Origin: Snowella sp.
GTDB lineage: Bacteria > Cyanobacteriota > Cyanobacteriia > Cyanobacteriales > Microcystaceae
Direction: 5' to 3'
Length of the DNA stretch: 64,000 bases
Assembly (NCBI GenBank): GCA_003249095.1
Contig: QBMS01000002.1
Span: forward strand, 6,711-70,710
Below, in pieces: positions 1 to 8,674 of this stretch; the stretch's first letter is position 1; every line of letters starts with the position of its first letter. The notes below the pieces were generated by a model. It was not told the DNA's origin. It worked only from the letters and a program-made list of their open reading frames with translations, and did not search any database. The position numbers and the translations under genes were made by a program.

Positions 1-1155
1 GATGAGAAAATTCTGCAAAAAGCGGCCAAGCTCAATCAAAAAAACGGTAAATTTGCCAAGATTGCTAAAGTTGGGGGCGTAGTAGCGGCGGGATTTCTGG
101 GATTATCGGGGTTGATTTGGTTTGTGAATTTGCCCTATCCCATGATTCGTCGTCCTGTGGCGGGGATTGCGCCGATGTTGCTTCTGCCCAGTTACCTCAG
201 TATGGATCGAAATTATCGAGAAGCGATCGCCCATGTGGAACAAGCGGATCAATTGGTGAATCAGGCCACCAGTGCGGCGGACATTGGGCTAGGGGCAGAA
301 AAAGTCAAACTGGCTCAAGAAAACCTCGATCAACTTCCTGTCTGGTTCCTGGGCTATGAACCCGTGAGGATGTGTCACTTTATGGGCTGTTCCTGGAATT
401 TTACCTTTGATGAATTTAGTCGAGCGCGGGCGCAGGTAGGACGGATGAATGCGCGAATTTTTCAGGAAAATAATGCCCTGACCCAATTACAAACGGCAGA
501 AACCGATCTCCAAAAGGCCAAACAAGCTTACCAAACGGCAACCAATGTTTCTCAACAACAAAACGCGATCGCCGATTGGCAGACGGCCTTAGATCAATTA
601 ACCGTATTACCCAGAGAAACCCTAGCAGGAACAACGGGAGCAACGAAATACCGCAACTATGAACGGGATTTTAACCGAGTTGTTGGGTCAGTGGCAGGAA
701 GTAATCAAACCCAAACCATGATTGCCGCCGCCCAACAGTTTGCGGCCTTAGCGACTCAAAATAGTCAAAAATCAGCCTATACCGTGACCGAATGGCAACA
801 AATTGAAACTCTTTGGTCTAATGCCATCGATCGCCTCCAAAAAGTCGATTCCACCGATCCCGATTATTTAGCGGCTCAGTCCTATTTAGCCGACTATACC
901 CAAAAATTGGGGGTCGTGAAAACTCGTCTGGAAACCGAAGAAAAATCTACTCTTGCGATCGCCGAAGCCAAACGACAGACCCAGGAGTTAATCAGTTCTT
1001 TGCCCTCTAAACCCAATCCCGATGAACGTAACCGATTAATCAGCCGTTTGCAGGGAATTATTGACCAATTAAAACAAGTTCAACCCAATACAACCGTTTA
1101 CGCCGAAGCTCAAACTTTATTAAAACAAGCTCAGTCCAAATTATCCCAACTCTAG
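1..1155 (+). CDS. Conserved cyanobacterial membrane-anchored hypothetical protein, 5'-truncated by the window edge
   Basis: Frame is open from base 1 (DEKILQKAAKLNQKNGKFAKIAK..) through the listed ORF to the stop at 1155; N-terminal hydrophobic segment then coiled-coil-like region. Confidence 0.7.
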   Translation, partial: DEKILQKAAKLNQKNGKFAKIAKVGGVVAAGFLGLSGLIWFVNLPYPMIRRPVAGIAPMLLLPSYLSMDRNYREAIAHVEQADQLVNQATSAADIGLGAEKVKLAQENLDQLPVWFLGYEPVRMCHFMGCSWNFTFDEFSRARAQVGRMNARIFQENNALTQLQTAETDLQKAKQAYQTATNVSQQQNAIADWQTALDQLTVLPRETLAGTTGATKYRNYERDFNRVVGSVAGSNQTQTMIAAAQQFAALATQNSQKSAYTVTEWQQIETLWSNAIDRLQKVDSTDPDYLAAQSYLADYTQKLGVVKTRLETEEKSTLAIAEAKRQTQELISSLPSKPNPDERNRLISRLQGIIDQLKQVQPNTTVYAEAQTLLKQAQSKLSQL

Positions 1156-1191
1156 AGTTAGGGAAGAGTTTTTGGGACGGAACAAGTTAAG

Positions 1192-2610
1192 CTAATTGAT
1201 TTTAGAAGGTTTGCGATCGCCGATAGGAGTAGAAGACGGTTTTAAGTAGGGCTGGGCTAAAAAGACAGGTGTAGAGTTTTTTTCAAGAGAAATAGAAGGG
1301 GAAGTGGGACTTTCTGAATTAACAGGAGTAACGGCTAAAACCTGCGCTTGAAAAGTTGCTAAACGTTGTTGAACATCAATTTGATACTTTAATTGAGAGG
1401 AAGCCGTTTCTAATACCTGGGTTGCATAAACTTGTTTCTCTAAACTTTCTGTCGAAGAAACTAAGCTGCCTAAACCATCGACTAATTTTCGTAAATTATT
1501 CCTAAAAGCAGGATCGCCCGTCAATTGTTCTACGTCAGCCGTAATTTTTTGAGCATTTTCAAAAGTTGCCCTAGCGGAATCCAGGGTTTGTTGAATTGTT
1601 AATAAAATCATTGGATTATTGAGATTTTCGGAAATTTTTCGCAAATTTTCAGAAGTTTCTTTGGCGTTAGTCATTAATACATCAATATTTTTCCCTAATT
1701 GCGCGGTATTAACCGCATCTAATCCCGTATTTAATTGCTGAACCGAGGTTTCTAAATTTTGACTTAATGCTTGAATTTCTTGGCTGGTATTTTGAATACT
1801 GCCCAAGGTACTAGCGACCTGACCCCGATTTTCGTTAACGATCGCATTGAGATTACCCATCAATTTTGAGGATTCAGCTAAGGTTTTAGCAAGGGTTGCC
1901 TGATTCATCAGAACCACTCGATTGAGGCTTTGGGTCAACTGGCCCGCATTATCCGCCGCTCCCGCGATCGCCGCAGTTGTTCGAGAAACGCCACTAATTT
2001 GATAACGGGCTGTTTTAGAGAGTAAAGCAATTTCATCGCTCATTTTGCCGATACGAAGGGCGGCTTGGGCTGCATTACGCACCGTGCTATCAATATTACC
2101 GACGAAAGCAGGATCGCTATAAACATTACTCAGTTTTGTCAAACTATTGACCAATTGAGAACCCGCTTCTCCCGTGAGTCGGTCATTTTCACAGATAATT
2201 TGTTTTTGCGATTGACATTCTTTGCTATTAGGCGCGATCGCGAGGGCCGCTTCTGATAACTTTTCCTGGGGAATAATATCAATCGAAGCCTCACCAATTA
2301 ACCCATAACGACTAATCTGGACAGTGGAAGCCCTGGGAATCCGTACCGATTTAGAAACAATATCAATCACCGCTTTAACGCCGTTACTGCCTGGTAATAA
2401 ACCCGTCACCTTGCCAATACTGACTCCCCGAAAACGCACAGGGCCGCCAACTTGTAATCCACTGGCATCTTCAAATTCTACGAAAATTTGATAACTTTCC
2501 TTGCCAAATCCTCCCCCGCGTAACCAAACGGCCACCATCCCTAAAACCACCAACCCCAGTAGGGCAAATAGTCCTACCGATCCTTCCCGAACAGTTCGTG
2601 GTCGTAGCAT
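1192..2610 (-). CDS. MlaD/MCE-family ABC transporter substrate-binding protein
   Basis: N-terminal TM then 'YQIFVEFEDASGLQVGGPVRFRGVSIGKVTGL' typical of an MCE domain; long helical C-terminus. Confidence 0.88.
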   Translation of the reverse strand: MLRPRTVREGSVGLFALLGLVVLGMVAVWLRGGGFGKESYQIFVEFEDASGLQVGGPVRFRGVSIGKVTGLLPGSNGVKAVIDIVSKSVRIPRASTVQISRYGLIGEASIDIIPQEKLSEAALAIAPNSKECQSQKQIICENDRLTGEAGSQLVNSLTKLSNVYSDPAFVGNIDSTVRNAAQAALRIGKMSDEIALLSKTARYQISGVSRTTAAIAGAADNAGQLTQSLNRVVLMNQATLAKTLAESSKLMGNLNAIVNENRGQVASTLGSIQNTSQEIQALSQNLETSVQQLNTGLDAVNTAQLGKNIDVLMTNAKETSENLRKISENLNNPMILLTIQQTLDSARATFENAQKITADVEQLTGDPAFRNNLRKLVDGLGSLVSSTESLEKQVYATQVLETASSQLKYQIDVQQRLATFQAQVLAVTPVNSESPTSPSISLEKNSTPVFLAQPYLKPSSTPIGDRKPSKIN

Positions 2611-2717
2611 AATGATTCCTCATTCTGAATAGAAATACAGAAAAACTTCGAGAACTAGCATGATTTTTCCCGAAGTTTGCATCCCATTACATCAATTATA
2701 TTTTCTGAACTTTAGAA

Positions 2718-3014
2718 CTAATGACGGTTACGATTTTGGCCACGGCCACCACCAGAGGATCGAGAAGAATTCTCCCGTTCCCTAGCTTTGTTGACTTTTA
2801 ATTGTCTGCCCATCCATTCAGCTTCGTCTAGGGTAGAGATGGCCGTATCTTCCTGTTCAGGGGTTTCCATTTCCACAAAAGCAAAACCTCTTTTTCGCTT
2901 GGTTTCTTTGTCTAGGGGAAAGTAAATTCTGATCACTTTTCCATATTCGGAGAAAGCCTCGGATAGGTCTTCTTCAGTAACTTCAAAGGGCAGGTTGCCC
3001 ACAAAAATTGACAT
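2718..3014 (-). CDS. RRM-type RNA-binding protein with Gly/Arg-rich tail (cyanobacterial Rbp)
   Basis: RNP motifs 'IFVGNLPFEVTEEDL' and 'KRGFAFVEM'; tail 'SSGGGRGQNRNRH'. Confidence 0.93.
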   Translation of the reverse strand: MSIFVGNLPFEVTEEDLSEAFSEYGKVIRIYFPLDKETKRKRGFAFVEMETPEQEDTAISTLDEAEWMGRQLKVNKARERENSSRSSGGGRGQNRNRH

Positions 3015-3160
3015 GATCTTTCTTAATGGGGAATCGACGTGCAGAGAAAATTAGCTGTCGGGGAGAAGCCTGCCCGTAATTGAAAAACAAACTTATTCAC
3101 CTTTTTTAATATCTCGGACACTTTTTCACCAATCATTTTACCATACCTATAAAAGAAAGT

Positions 3161-3210
3161 AGCTGAGTTTTAGGAGACCTTTAAGGACGATTATCTCCTA
3201 TTCCTCAGCT
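3161..3210 (-). promoter_or_regulatory. Long interrupted hairpin between desA-like gene and rbp (terminator or 5'UTR element)
   Basis: AGCTGAG(3161-3167)/CTCAGCT(3204-3210) and TAGGAGA(3171-3177)/TCTCCTA(3194-3200), separated by a symmetric 3x3 internal loop. Confidence 0.6.
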
Positions 3211-3257
3211 TTTAGGTTTATGAACCTAATCCGTCTTTAGTTTACTGAAAAAAATGG

Positions 3258-4298
3258 CTATTTTTCGACAGATTCAAAGGTTTGATAGGCAAGTTCGGGA
3301 TGATAGAGATGGCAGCGATCGCTGATTTCTTTCATTAATGCCCAGGAAAATGTCCGTTGCTGTAAATAGGGGCCATAATTTTCTTTTAAGCTGGCATGGG
3401 CTTTGCGGAGATTATAGGAAGGAATGGCCACCGAAATGTGGTGGGGAATGTGAACATTAATATCGTGACAGAGAACTTCGACCCAACGAGGATAATCGCA
3501 ATGCACCGTTCCTGTGAGTTGGGCTTCTCCTGCTTTCCACTGATCGGCGGGTTTGAATTTAATTTCAGGAACCGTGTGGTGAACAATGGTAAAAGTACTC
3601 ATCCAGAAGTGATAGACCAACCAGGGCATGAGCCAAAATTTGACAAAGCCCCAAACACCAGTCGTAATAATCAATGTGGGAAACACAATAGCCCCAAAAA
3701 CCACTACCGTCGTGATCGACGTAATGACTTTCTGGCGATCGCGATCGGCAAAATTAGATAGCTTGAAGTGTAATAATGCCCAATGAAAAATTGAACCAAT
3801 CCACCACAAACGTCCCCGAATGGCGCGATAAAAAGCCCGAACAACAGGATGAGTTTGAGCATAAGCTTCAGGAGTCAAAGGATCCCAAGCATTATCAACT
3901 TCTAGCTTATTCGTGTGGAGATGGTGATAGTCGTGAAGAAGCCGCCAACAATGGAAGGGATAAATTAAGGGCAAGAAAGCAATATGACCCACCAAATCAT
4001 TGACCCAACGACGTTTCGCAAAGGAACGATGGCCACAATCATGGCCAATAACGAACCAACCCGTCAAAGCGGTTCCTGTAAAAATCCAGGTGAGAGGTAA
4101 ACAATACCAAGGCAGGTAAATAATACCGAGATAACCGATAATTGCCGTCACCACACTCAAGGCAACAAATGACCAAGCCTTAACTGGATTTTTCTCAAAA
4201 CAGTCACTTGGAAGACCTTTAATAATATCTTTGAGTTGAATATCGGCAATTTCGGACTCTTTCAACCCGTCGGCGAACTTTTCTGTCGTTGCAGTCAT
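3258..4298 (-). CDS. desA: Fatty acid desaturase (DesA-type, probable acyl-lipid delta-12)
   Basis: Histidine boxes 'GHDCGHRSF', 'HDYHHLHTN' and 'HIPHH'; 346 aa. Confidence 0.87.
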   Translation of the reverse strand: MTATTEKFADGLKESEIADIQLKDIIKGLPSDCFEKNPVKAWSFVALSVVTAIIGYLGIIYLPWYCLPLTWIFTGTALTGWFVIGHDCGHRSFAKRRWVNDLVGHIAFLPLIYPFHCWRLLHDYHHLHTNKLEVDNAWDPLTPEAYAQTHPVVRAFYRAIRGRLWWIGSIFHWALLHFKLSNFADRDRQKVITSITTVVVFGAIVFPTLIITTGVWGFVKFWLMPWLVYHFWMSTFTIVHHTVPEIKFKPADQWKAGEAQLTGTVHCDYPRWVEVLCHDINVHIPHHISVAIPSYNLRKAHASLKENYGPYLQQRTFSWALMKEISDRCHLYHPELAYQTFESVEK

Positions 4299-4941
4299 GA
4301 ATTGGATCTAATCTCCACAAGAGGATAACCAAACCTATGACAAGTCCACTCCCGAAAACTGTTCCTTCTTAGCGTACCAAGCCAGCAAAAGTGCTGATCC
4401 GCTACCCATTAGTCTGAATTTCTGAGTGAATTGTCAAAAGGATTAAAAATAATTTACAAACCTTAATAGTTATACCACGACAACGGTGCTTTCTTGCTGT
4501 AATGTTGGGTTGCTCCGACCTGAACTCCCATCAACTAGTTAGTCGTCATCGACTTTACCGTTGGAGAATTTTCCTTACGGAACCATTCGTCACTCAGTCA
4601 GAAAATTTGCAATTTTTTTTAATGCTTGCTCTCCCTAAGTGCGTAGGTAGAGGGCTGTCATGGACTCATAAGGGGTCAATCTTCTTAAGTGCGTAAGTAG
4701 TTGGTTCTCGCCTGCCATGAAATGTAAGGAAAAACAGACATCTTGCTCGTCAACAGACATGATTTTCGTTAGTCTATCCAAAGCTTTATTCTGATCATTT
4801 ACTTGCCAACCATCAGCCAATCTTGCTAAAAGCTTATGCTGTAAAGGTTGTAGGAGATATTTCCATCATCACCCAAGCCCTAAAACATCCTTGAAAAATG
4901 TTCGCAAAAGTGGCTCTGTTTTTTTCAAATAAATAAAAGTA

Positions 4942-5029
4942 CTTTAAAATCTCTTTAAAAATTCTTTAAAATTGCTTTAAAGATATTTTAAAAATTCTTT
5001 AAATACACTTTAAAAACTCTTTAAAAAAA
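4942..5029. repeat. Eight-copy 11-bp phased (C/T)TTTAAA array
   Basis: TTTAAA starts at 4943, 4954, 4965, 4976, 4987, 4998, 5009 and 5020, exactly 11 bp apart; seven of eight preceded by C. Confidence 0.92.
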
Positions 5030-5138
5030 ATGAGATCTTTTATCGTGATATCAGTTGAGCGAGTTATCGATAAGGGGGTTAAGCCTTTGTTTATAAGGAT
5101 TGAGTATATTTTTGGCATTTGAAAAGTATTATGGAGTC

Positions 5139-5173
5139 AAGATTTTTTAAAAGATTTTAATTTAAAAAATCTT
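5139..5173. repeat. 13-bp perfect inverted repeat with 9-nt spacer
   Basis: AAGATTTTTTAAA (5139-5151) and TTTAAAAAATCTT (5161-5173). Confidence 0.9.
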
Positions 5174-5414
5174 AAATTCTTCTTTACAAAGTCCTTGCAT
5201 TCAATTTCATTCTCCGTTATTGTACTGAGTGACTTGTATGGTTTGATACCGATATCCACATACAAAGTTCTCAGTACCCTTTAAACACTTAAGACTCAAC
5301 CTAGTTACGTTTAGAGTCAACTGCCCTCACCAGTGTCAGTGCTGATGCAATGTAAAAAATTTGAATCCTCTTATTTTCGAGTTTATAGATTAAGTTAGTT
5401 CATTCGCACGATTA

Positions 5415-6350
5415 ATGTTTTTGAGGTTCTTTATGTCTTGTTTTTCTCTAAATTCTAACTCAATTGTTCCAGCGAAGCTCCTTGCAACGGCAGGAATTTT
5501 GGCAACGGTTATTCAAGTTCTACCTGCTCAAGCAGCGAGTCTCAATTGGCAAACGGTTAAGGATAGTTCTTCTGCTTTTGCGGGTACGTTGGGCGCATCA
5601 AACACTATCAGTGTTAGCGGAGGAGGAACTGTTAATCTGGAATTGGGAACAATCACGGATATCAACAATGCCACACGAACATTAGGAACAGGTTCTCAGT
5701 TCGCCCTTGGCCCGAATGGCGCGCCTACACCCAGTATTGACCCCCTGTTAAATGGAACATTGCCAAATACTTCCCCCTCCCTCTATCTCCAACAGGATTC
5801 TGGTGCTGTCGCCAATGCGGTCTATGCAGGTTTTAAGTTCAACAATCCAGGCGGAGTAAGTGGATTAACCTTTACCCTGTTTGATATTGATAAGTCGAAT
5901 AATTCGTTAACGAGTAATAGCTGGCAAGACCGAGTAATTGTCCGAGGTTTATTCAATGGAGTGGCAGTTTTACCCACAACAGTTTCCGCCGTCAGTACTT
6001 TTGTTAGTGCTTCCACTGGGAACATCAGCATTAATGGAGTAGGTACGGGCTATGCGGAGGCCAATATCAGTGGAGCAACGGTTTTAGATGGGACTAAATC
6101 TGTAGATAATAGTTTATCGAATGATGGAAATGTGACGATTTCTTTTGCTGGGCCTGTCGATCAGCTTTATATTGACTTTACTCAAGCTCCAGGGGCAACT
6201 GGTTCTAACCCTGGTAGTCATGGTATCGGTATTGGCAATATGACCTATCAAGCTGTCCCCGAACCTCTGACCGTTTTAGGAGCGGCAACCGCGATCGCCT
6301 TTGGTACTGCTTTCAAACGACGCTCTACTCAATCAAAGAACAAAGAGTAG
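5415..6350 (+). CDS. PEP-CTERM sorting-domain secreted protein
   Basis: Signal peptide ending '..VLPAQAA'; C-terminus 'VPEPLTVLGAATAIAFGTAFKRRS' (VPEP + TM + basic tail). Confidence 0.9.
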   Translation: MFLRFFMSCFSLNSNSIVPAKLLATAGILATVIQVLPAQAASLNWQTVKDSSSAFAGTLGASNTISVSGGGTVNLELGTITDINNATRTLGTGSQFALGPNGAPTPSIDPLLNGTLPNTSPSLYLQQDSGAVANAVYAGFKFNNPGGVSGLTFTLFDIDKSNNSLTSNSWQDRVIVRGLFNGVAVLPTTVSAVSTFVSASTGNISINGVGTGYAEANISGATVLDGTKSVDNSLSNDGNVTISFAGPVDQLYIDFTQAPGATGSNPGSHGIGIGNMTYQAVPEPLTVLGAATAIAFGTAFKRRSTQSKNKE

Positions 6351-6360
6351 TGATTTAAGG

Positions 6361-7119
6361 TTAATTTTTGCGGGAAGACGAAAAAAACTTTTGTTTTAGA
6401 ATCAGAAATAAAAAAGGCAAATCATCAACCAAATAACGTTTCCACAGTCGCTTCGGTTCCATTGCCAAGCGATACAACCACTCTATCCCCATTGCACTCA
6501 CCCACTTAGGTGAACGGGATAGACAGCCCGCCTCAAAATCAATGGTTGCACCAATGGAGAGAAAAATTTTAATATTAGGCAAATAGGATTTGTACTTAAA
6601 AATCCATTTTTCCTGTTTCGGAGCGCCCACCCCAACCGCTAGAACCGTTGCCCCTGAAGAGCGTATTTTTTCAACAATCATTTGACATTCTGCTTCATTT
6701 TTTTCAAACCCAAAGGAAGGAGAGTAGGCTTCTACCACAATCTCTCGCCCGATTTTTCGATTAATATTAATTTGGGCTTGGTGAGCCACACCTTCTTTTC
6801 CCCCTAAAAGAAATATTGTAACCGCCTGATTATCTCTATTGTATTGACAAAAAGCAGGAAACAAATCCGAACCCGAAATTTTTTCTCGTATGGGCTGCCC
6901 TAAAAAATAAGAAGCATATTGAACAATTTTGCTATCACAAACGGCATAATCGGCATTTTTATAAACTTCTCGAAAATCTGCTTCCTTTTGTAAGCGCATT
7001 AAATGATCCACATTAGGAGTGACCACTGTACCACCATAGATATTGAGTTTCTCTAATAATTCAATCATGGATAGATTATGTATCGTGATACCCAGAATGA
7101 CGACACTATGCTGATTCAT
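6361..7119 (-). CDS. WecG/TagA/CpsF family glycosyltransferase
   Basis: 'TPNVDHLMRLQKEADFREVYKNADYAVCDS..', 'GVGAPKQEKWI' and 'SIGATIDFEAG' motifs; start set at internal ATG (MNQHSVVILG); longer ORF begins at 7206. Confidence 0.88.
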   Translation of the reverse strand: MNQHSVVILGITIHNLSMIELLEKLNIYGGTVVTPNVDHLMRLQKEADFREVYKNADYAVCDSKIVQYASYFLGQPIREKISGSDLFPAFCQYNRDNQAVTIFLLGGKEGVAHQAQININRKIGREIVVEAYSPSFGFEKNEAECQMIVEKIRSSGATVLAVGVGAPKQEKWIFKYKSYLPNIKIFLSIGATIDFEAGCLSRSPKWVSAMGIEWLYRLAMEPKRLWKRYLVDDLPFLFLILKQKFFSSSRKN

Positions 7120-7309
7120 AGCAATTCCTTTTATCGTGAAATTTTCAGAAGGTGAAAATAACAAGATTAAAAAGTTTATTGAAAGGAGTTTATTAGAAAG
7201 AATCAAAAAGAGATTAAAAAAGATTTTAAACTGGCATAAAATTTATAGTAAATATCTTAGCATCTTTTTCCTATTTTTAAAGCGATAAAAAAAGGAACTA
7301 TGTTCGGAT

Positions 7310-8383
7310 TTAAAATAGTTGCCAATCGTCTGATTTTAACCGTTTTAATCGTTCTAGGCGGTGATTGAAATAAAAGGGATCTAGACGACTATAATTGTGC
7401 ATTTGCATGGTGGTTAAACAAATTGCCCAAGACCAAATATAGGCTGTCTGGGTAAAAGCTTGGAGGCTGGATAGTTCAAGCTCACTTAGGGTTTCAACGG
7501 TTTGATATCCCTCTAAAAATGCGTCCCTGACCTTGCGGCTTAAACCTGATTGCAAAGAAACCTGTAGAAATTTTCCAATATCAAAGGCTCGCCAGCCATA
7601 GCCGCATTGATCAAAATCAAATAATGTTACTTGATTATCTTCGGTAAAATGCACATTTCCACTGTGAGGATCGCCCCAACAGATTCCCCAGTAGGGTTCT
7701 TCCATTGGTAATTGGTTGATTTGATGCTTGATCTGCGCGATCGCATCCTTGAGATAATGTAACTCACAGGTCTTGTGGTGTAAAAAAGGCGTAATTTTTT
7801 CTAGGGATTCATCCAAAAGATGATTGGGGGTGAGGGGTTGACGCTGGACAAAGGACTTAAATTTGCGGCCCTTTTGATGAAGTTGGGCAACGGTCTGACC
7901 CAGTAAAAAACTCTGGGTGAGATTCAAGTCTCCCATCGGCACCGCCCCTGGCGCAAAGGGAAATAGGGCGGCGTAACGCTTGCCTTCGGGGGCATGAATT
8001 TCTACACAAAGCTGATTGGCTTTTGTTTTCAGGGGAACAGAAATTGGTAGAGAATGGTCTCCTAAAAAAGTCAGTAAACTCAGTTCAAAATGAATATCCG
8101 ACTGACTACGCCAATGGTGATGGGAAATTCTCAGGATATAGTGTTGGGTCAGCGTTTCCACGAGGTAAACATCACTCAGCCCCCGATGCCAAAATCGACA
8201 ATCATTGGTCACCTTAATTTCGTAATGTTCTTCTACTAGAGAACAGAGGGCTTGGGTTGCTAAGGTTGAATAGACGACGGGAAATAAATCCTGTTGAGAT
8301 CCTGGGGCATGGTGATCTTTTTTGGGCGATGCAATCTGTTGAGAATCTTTAGATACTAAGGATAGGTCTCTGAGGAGTTGCAT
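7310..8383 (-). CDS. Aminoglycoside phosphotransferase (APH)-family kinase
   Basis: 'GICWGDPHSGNVHFTEDNQVTLFDFDQCGYGWRAFDIGKFL' catalytic HxDxxxxN / DFD-like motifs. Confidence 0.83.
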   Translation of the reverse strand: MQLLRDLSLVSKDSQQIASPKKDHHAPGSQQDLFPVVYSTLATQALCSLVEEHYEIKVTNDCRFWHRGLSDVYLVETLTQHYILRISHHHWRSQSDIHFELSLLTFLGDHSLPISVPLKTKANQLCVEIHAPEGKRYAALFPFAPGAVPMGDLNLTQSFLLGQTVAQLHQKGRKFKSFVQRQPLTPNHLLDESLEKITPFLHHKTCELHYLKDAIAQIKHQINQLPMEEPYWGICWGDPHSGNVHFTEDNQVTLFDFDQCGYGWRAFDIGKFLQVSLQSGLSRKVRDAFLEGYQTVETLSELELSSLQAFTQTAYIWSWAICLTTMQMHNYSRLDPFYFNHRLERLKRLKSDDWQLF

Positions 8384-8674
8384 AAATTGGTTCCTCTTGT
8401 TTAAGATGTTTCTGGTGAGTTATGTTAAATGTTTTTAATAAAGTTAAGGATAGTCAATATTTAGGTTTTATTCAGCGATTTAAAAATAATAAATAAAGTT
8501 TTATCAATGGTATTGAGTAGATAGTGTCCGATAATTCACCCATGATAGGTTACGTTTAACGAAAAATCCCCATTCCTAGTCCCTAATCTAGGCTCATTGG
8601 GGTCATCACTCCGTATCCTAAGTTACACTTCTTTGACTTTCCTTTATGATTAAGCTGAAGACTGGTTCTGAGGA

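Noticed and set aside
3396-4003. ORFs on the plus strand opposite desA (121 aa and 75 aa)
   Set aside because: Antisense shadow of a well-conserved desaturase; no recognisable motifs.
4502-4820. ORFs of 64 aa and 61 aa in the desA-PEP-CTERM intergenic region
   Set aside because: No RBS, no recognisable domain and mutual overlap on opposite strands.
4942-5029. Interpreting the 11-bp array as a CRISPR
   Set aside because: Repeat core is only 7 bp with 4-bp gaps and no cas genes; periodicity fits DNA phasing, not CRISPR spacers.
5221-5270. TTGTATG...CATACAA 7-bp inverted repeat
   Set aside because: Short with a long spacer; expected by chance in this AT-rich sequence.
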